Assembly (NCBI RefSeq): GCF_017654505.1
Contig: NC_054552.1
Location: 33,252,597 to 33,316,596 of the forward strand
Source: Polyodon spathula
Taxonomy: Eukaryota > Chordata > Actinopteri > Acipenseriformes > Polyodontidae
Length of the DNA: 64,000 bases
Reading direction: 5' to 3'
A model generated the notes under the pieces. It made no database searches, had not been told where the DNA came from, and was given only the letters and a program-made list of their open reading frames with translations. This document shows positions 60,501 to 64,000 of the stretch, in pieces. The first letter of the stretch is position 1, and each line of letters opens with the position of its first letter. A program made the position numbers and the translations under genes.

Positions 60501-63033
60501 AAAAAGAGTTACTTCTCTCGGGAACTCCCAGACTTGAAGCTGCCGGTGTACCAGTACAGGTAGCCCAACTACAGCCAGATTGTAAGTTGACTACTCACAG
60601 CACGTGAACAACAAGATCGTACCTTCCTGTATGTAGAATAGCAGAAACAGTCTACCCCAAACCTTCAGTAAAATAAGAACTGAAGTGCTGCAAGACCAGA
60701 AAAAGCAGCTGTTTCAGTAAGTTTACTCATAATTATTACTCTCATTTTAACTGACGTGTTTGCGTTTAGCGTTACCTTAACAAAAACATCATCTACTATT
60801 AGCTGATCTTTCACACAAACTAGCTGCAGTCAGTATTCTTTACAGCCACACACACAATGAGTATTTAAACACGGGACAATTCGACTAACTGAACCAGGAG
60901 AAGGCATTTTAGGAATATATAAATCCATGAAATAGCCTAGAAATGTGGAGAGATTTTTAATAAGATTTGAATTGGACCTACAGCCACAATTTTCCACCTG
61001 ATGGGAATAAAGGCAGTACTAGCAAAACATAATTAGAAAAGAGAGGGATGGTGGTGCAAGCCCCCCCCCCCCCCCCCCCCCAATGAAGCATCCCTGCTCC
61101 CCTTTGTACTGTATGTTTAGTACAGAGTTCACAATAATAATTAGACATTCTGTATTTTCTCCAATACAAAATTTGTATTTGCTTACGGGCAGTCCTGAGT
61201 AGAAATGAAGTTGTTTGAAGAACACTTTTGGGTTTGCAAATTATTCTCTTTATTATCTGTGTGCACTCTATTACATTTTTTACATGTTGATATTAAAGAT
61301 GTGCTGGGAAAGACTGTAGAAACAGTGTTGTGGACACTATTTAGTTTGCACTGTACTGGAAATGTTATTGTCTACATATGCAATCCAAAGACAAACTAAT
61401 TTATTAGGCTCCATTTGCCCAGTCTAGGATTATTGAACAAAGCAGCATTAATGAGTACCGCTAAGGTACAGTCGAAGACACTGCACTGATCTTGGCTTTG
61501 CATATGTGAATGGTCATGGGCTATCCTGGGTAAAAAAAAAAGTCTCAACAGTAAAACTGCAGAACAGTTCCTTCATGGTTTGAGTTTTCCTCTAGGAAAA
61601 CCAGCTACAGTAGGGGAATTAATTAAGCCAAAACACACAGGAATGCTTGATAAATAAGAAACTCCACAGCTTGAATTAAAAGACGTCACACAGTACATGA
61701 CAAATTGAACTTCTTACTTTATACGGTATGCAAGACGAAAACAACTGTGTTGGACAGCTCGAAAGTAGAGGGTCCAAAAAGCAGTGAGCTATTGTGGTTA
61801 TAATTCTGTTTTTAGCAATCAGCAAATCAATGTGATGACTATATGCAGAATTCACAATCAAAGCCTGTACTGTAAACCACATACAATGTGTGTGTGATTG
61901 TGAGAGTGAGAGAGAGAGACCACACAGACAGACATAGAGAGAGACAGATCTACCTGAAGGGATTACAAAGGGATTCAGAAATCCCAACGCTAGTGAATAG
62001 CTGCAGATAGAGGAAAAAGGTGCAGTCAACAATGAGGGGGGGGGGGGGCAGAACAATGAAAGAACAAATGGAATTAAAAGGAGACAGAAAACGTGAAAAC
62101 AAAATCCAAAACCACAACTCAATTAAATGTGAATGGGGAAAAAACTTCTAATAGTTAAGATTTTATCTCAGTAAAATACCACTGTTGCACAGCTGCATCA
62201 ATCCTTTGTAACCCTTCGCCAGACTGTCACTAGTACAGTAGGTAAGCCAAGCGTTCTGTCGCGCTGGTGATATTTAATAACAGGATTGGTTTGGTACCAG
62301 GTCTAAATCAGTATGCAACACTTCTCTCAGTTCTAAACATGTATAAAATGCAGAGTGTAGTGTATAGCAGTATTTAGCATCTTTTGCTTTTTCTCAAATA
62401 TACCCTCTCCCCAGGAAATAGACTATCTGCTACCAACTCTTTCCAACTACAGTACCTGAACTAATAACCACCTACAGTAACTACAGGCAGCAGGGGTGGA
62501 CATCAGCAATGAGAAAGCCTGTATTTCTACTTTTATCTTGAATCACTTGTTCTTGAGATTGTTAAAACAGGAATGCTTTGTCTCTGGCGGTACCTTCTTC
62601 CCGTTTCCATGGAAACTCATCTCTGCTCTGTATACAGCATCTCCCCTCTCCGTTTCTCTCTCTCTCTCCTTTCTCTTATCTTCCTCGTCTCTCATCTCTG
62701 CCTCTCTCTCTTTATCCTATTCTTCTCAATTCCAGCTTTTATCTCTCCTCTTATCTGTCTTTCACCTTTCTCTCCCCTTCAGTCATCCCATTCCAAGATA
62801 CTGTTTTCTCTGTAAAAGTTCCATCTGAAGAAACCCAGACACACACACACAAACTTGGAAACATGTGTGCTCTCTACCAAGACATACAGTAAACCAAACA
62901 AGGCCTATCCAACCAAACAGAGCGTTTTCAATGCATTCATTTTCACTTCCACGTGATTCCCTGTTGAAGCACGTTTATGCAGGTTGATCTGCATTAGGAG
63001 TTACCCTACTGATACTTTACTTGTTGACGGGTA

Positions 63034-63094
<61 letters not shown>

Positions 63095-64000
63095 CACCTT
63101 CCAGCATGCATTCCAGGATTAGGCAGTCTGAGAAGCCCCAAAATAATCTTGAACATCACCAGCAGTATTTTGATAAAACCCAAGGTGAAAACATAGCTCT
63201 TGTATGGCAGTGATGGGCATAGACTTAGAAATGCTGATGGAATAACTAAGCCTCCTGAATCACTGGATCAGGATTGTACTGTACATGGATCAAGCAAGCA
63301 TTTTTCAGAGTGCTGAATGCTGAGGTGGAAATACAGTCTCCTGTTTGACTTCTTTCCAGATCTGTGTTGTTTTCTGGACTAGAGGGCCAATGGGTGGGGG
63401 GAGGTCTACAAAAGAGATGAACCTTATTCACAAGCCTGAAGCAAGGGCTTTCTGTAACATATCTGCAAGGTGCCTTTAGGCCTTTGAGCACTGTTTTGTG
63501 TTTTGTTTTGTTTTTTAAAAGAGTTCTGAAAAATATTCTTTAAATGGGAATCTGGACAAATAGGTATATGTATATAAGTCAAATGGGGCAGCACTTAAAA
63601 GGATTGGAGCAGGGGAAAATATGACTTTATAATGAGGAGTGTGCGCAAAGGAGGTAAACAACTTCACGTTCAATATTTTGGTTTCTCTAAGCGAGTGGGG
63701 GCATAAAAAGTATTTTTCTGCAGCAGCTGTGATTGAAACTAACCCCTCCCCCAACATCTCTTAAAATACCAGAACTATTCAGAAAAGAGAAGAAAGAGGA
63801 ACTGAATAGGGGAGGAGAAGAAAACCAATGAAAAGAAAACAGCAGAGAAAAGCAGGCAGAAAGAAAGAACGGAGGAAAAAAAGAGAGAGAAGCTTTGAAA
63901 AGAAAGAATTGAAATCACAAGTGAATAATGTGTCAGTGAAAGAGACCCATGCTAAACGGGAGTACAAGCATAAAATAACCTCCACTTCACTGAAAACACA
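60501..64000. other. right end, no gene recognised; simple repeats
   Basis: Holds a C-run (61061-61081), a G-run (62037-62048), a pyrimidine-rich stretch (62640-62790) and an (AAT)n run (63034-63085). If ZNF710 has a distal promoter, as in other vertebrates, this is intron or upstream DNA. Open frames here lack motifs. Confidence 0.4.

Overview
The window is vertebrate nuclear DNA. Its genes have introns with GT/AG borders, AATAAA signals and untranslated regions, and it is very rich in microsatellites, minisatellites and small DNA transposons. The proteins are vertebrate orthologues with 216 to 670 residues. The repeat style, the Tc1/mariner and hAT-like remnants and the fish-type retinol dehydrogenase suggest a ray-finned fish. 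A non-teleost such as a sturgeon or paddlefish is my guess, with modest confidence. Nothing here is prokaryotic: there is no operon, CRISPR array or phage.

Layout. Positions 1-25,700 hold no gene I can support. This stretch contains a hAT-like non-autonomous element (399-588), three copies of a long-TIR MITE-like family, and four large tandem arrays: 45 bp at 1463-2518, a roughly 20-23 bp mixture at 3342-4196, 57 bp at 8113-9046, and 35 bp at 17581-20450. From 26 kb on there are five genes: ANKRD34C (+, 26100-27719, single coding exon); an RDH11/12/13-like short-chain dehydrogenase (-, 32914-29919, six exons, one in-frame stop in exon 3); TMED3 (+, 35482-37476, three exons); IDH2 (+, 41310-50340, eleven exons); and ZNF710 (-, 57395-53601, four coding exons, with the 5' part probably extending right).

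Gene relations. The genes have unrelated cellular jobs: a neuronal-type ankyrin protein, retinoid/aldehyde redox, ER-Golgi cargo transport, mitochondrial NADPH production and transcription control. They are linked by synteny. ANKRD34C-TMED3 and IDH2-ZNF710 are each neighbours in human 15q25-q26 but lie about 10 Mb apart there; here the pairs are adjacent. ANKRD34C/RDH and IDH2/ZNF710 are convergent pairs. RDH and TMED3 are head to head, with a dead Tc1-like element between them.

No previously undescribed system is visible. The most interesting items are the amber codon in an otherwise intact RDH gene, the indel-free 82-copy 35-bp array with a 70-bp higher-order pattern, the hairpin-bearing 45-bp satellite, the two well-defined non-autonomous transposon families, and a few sharp regulatory motifs (a UPR-type element 5' of TMED3, and CRE and X-box motifs 5' of ANKRD34C).
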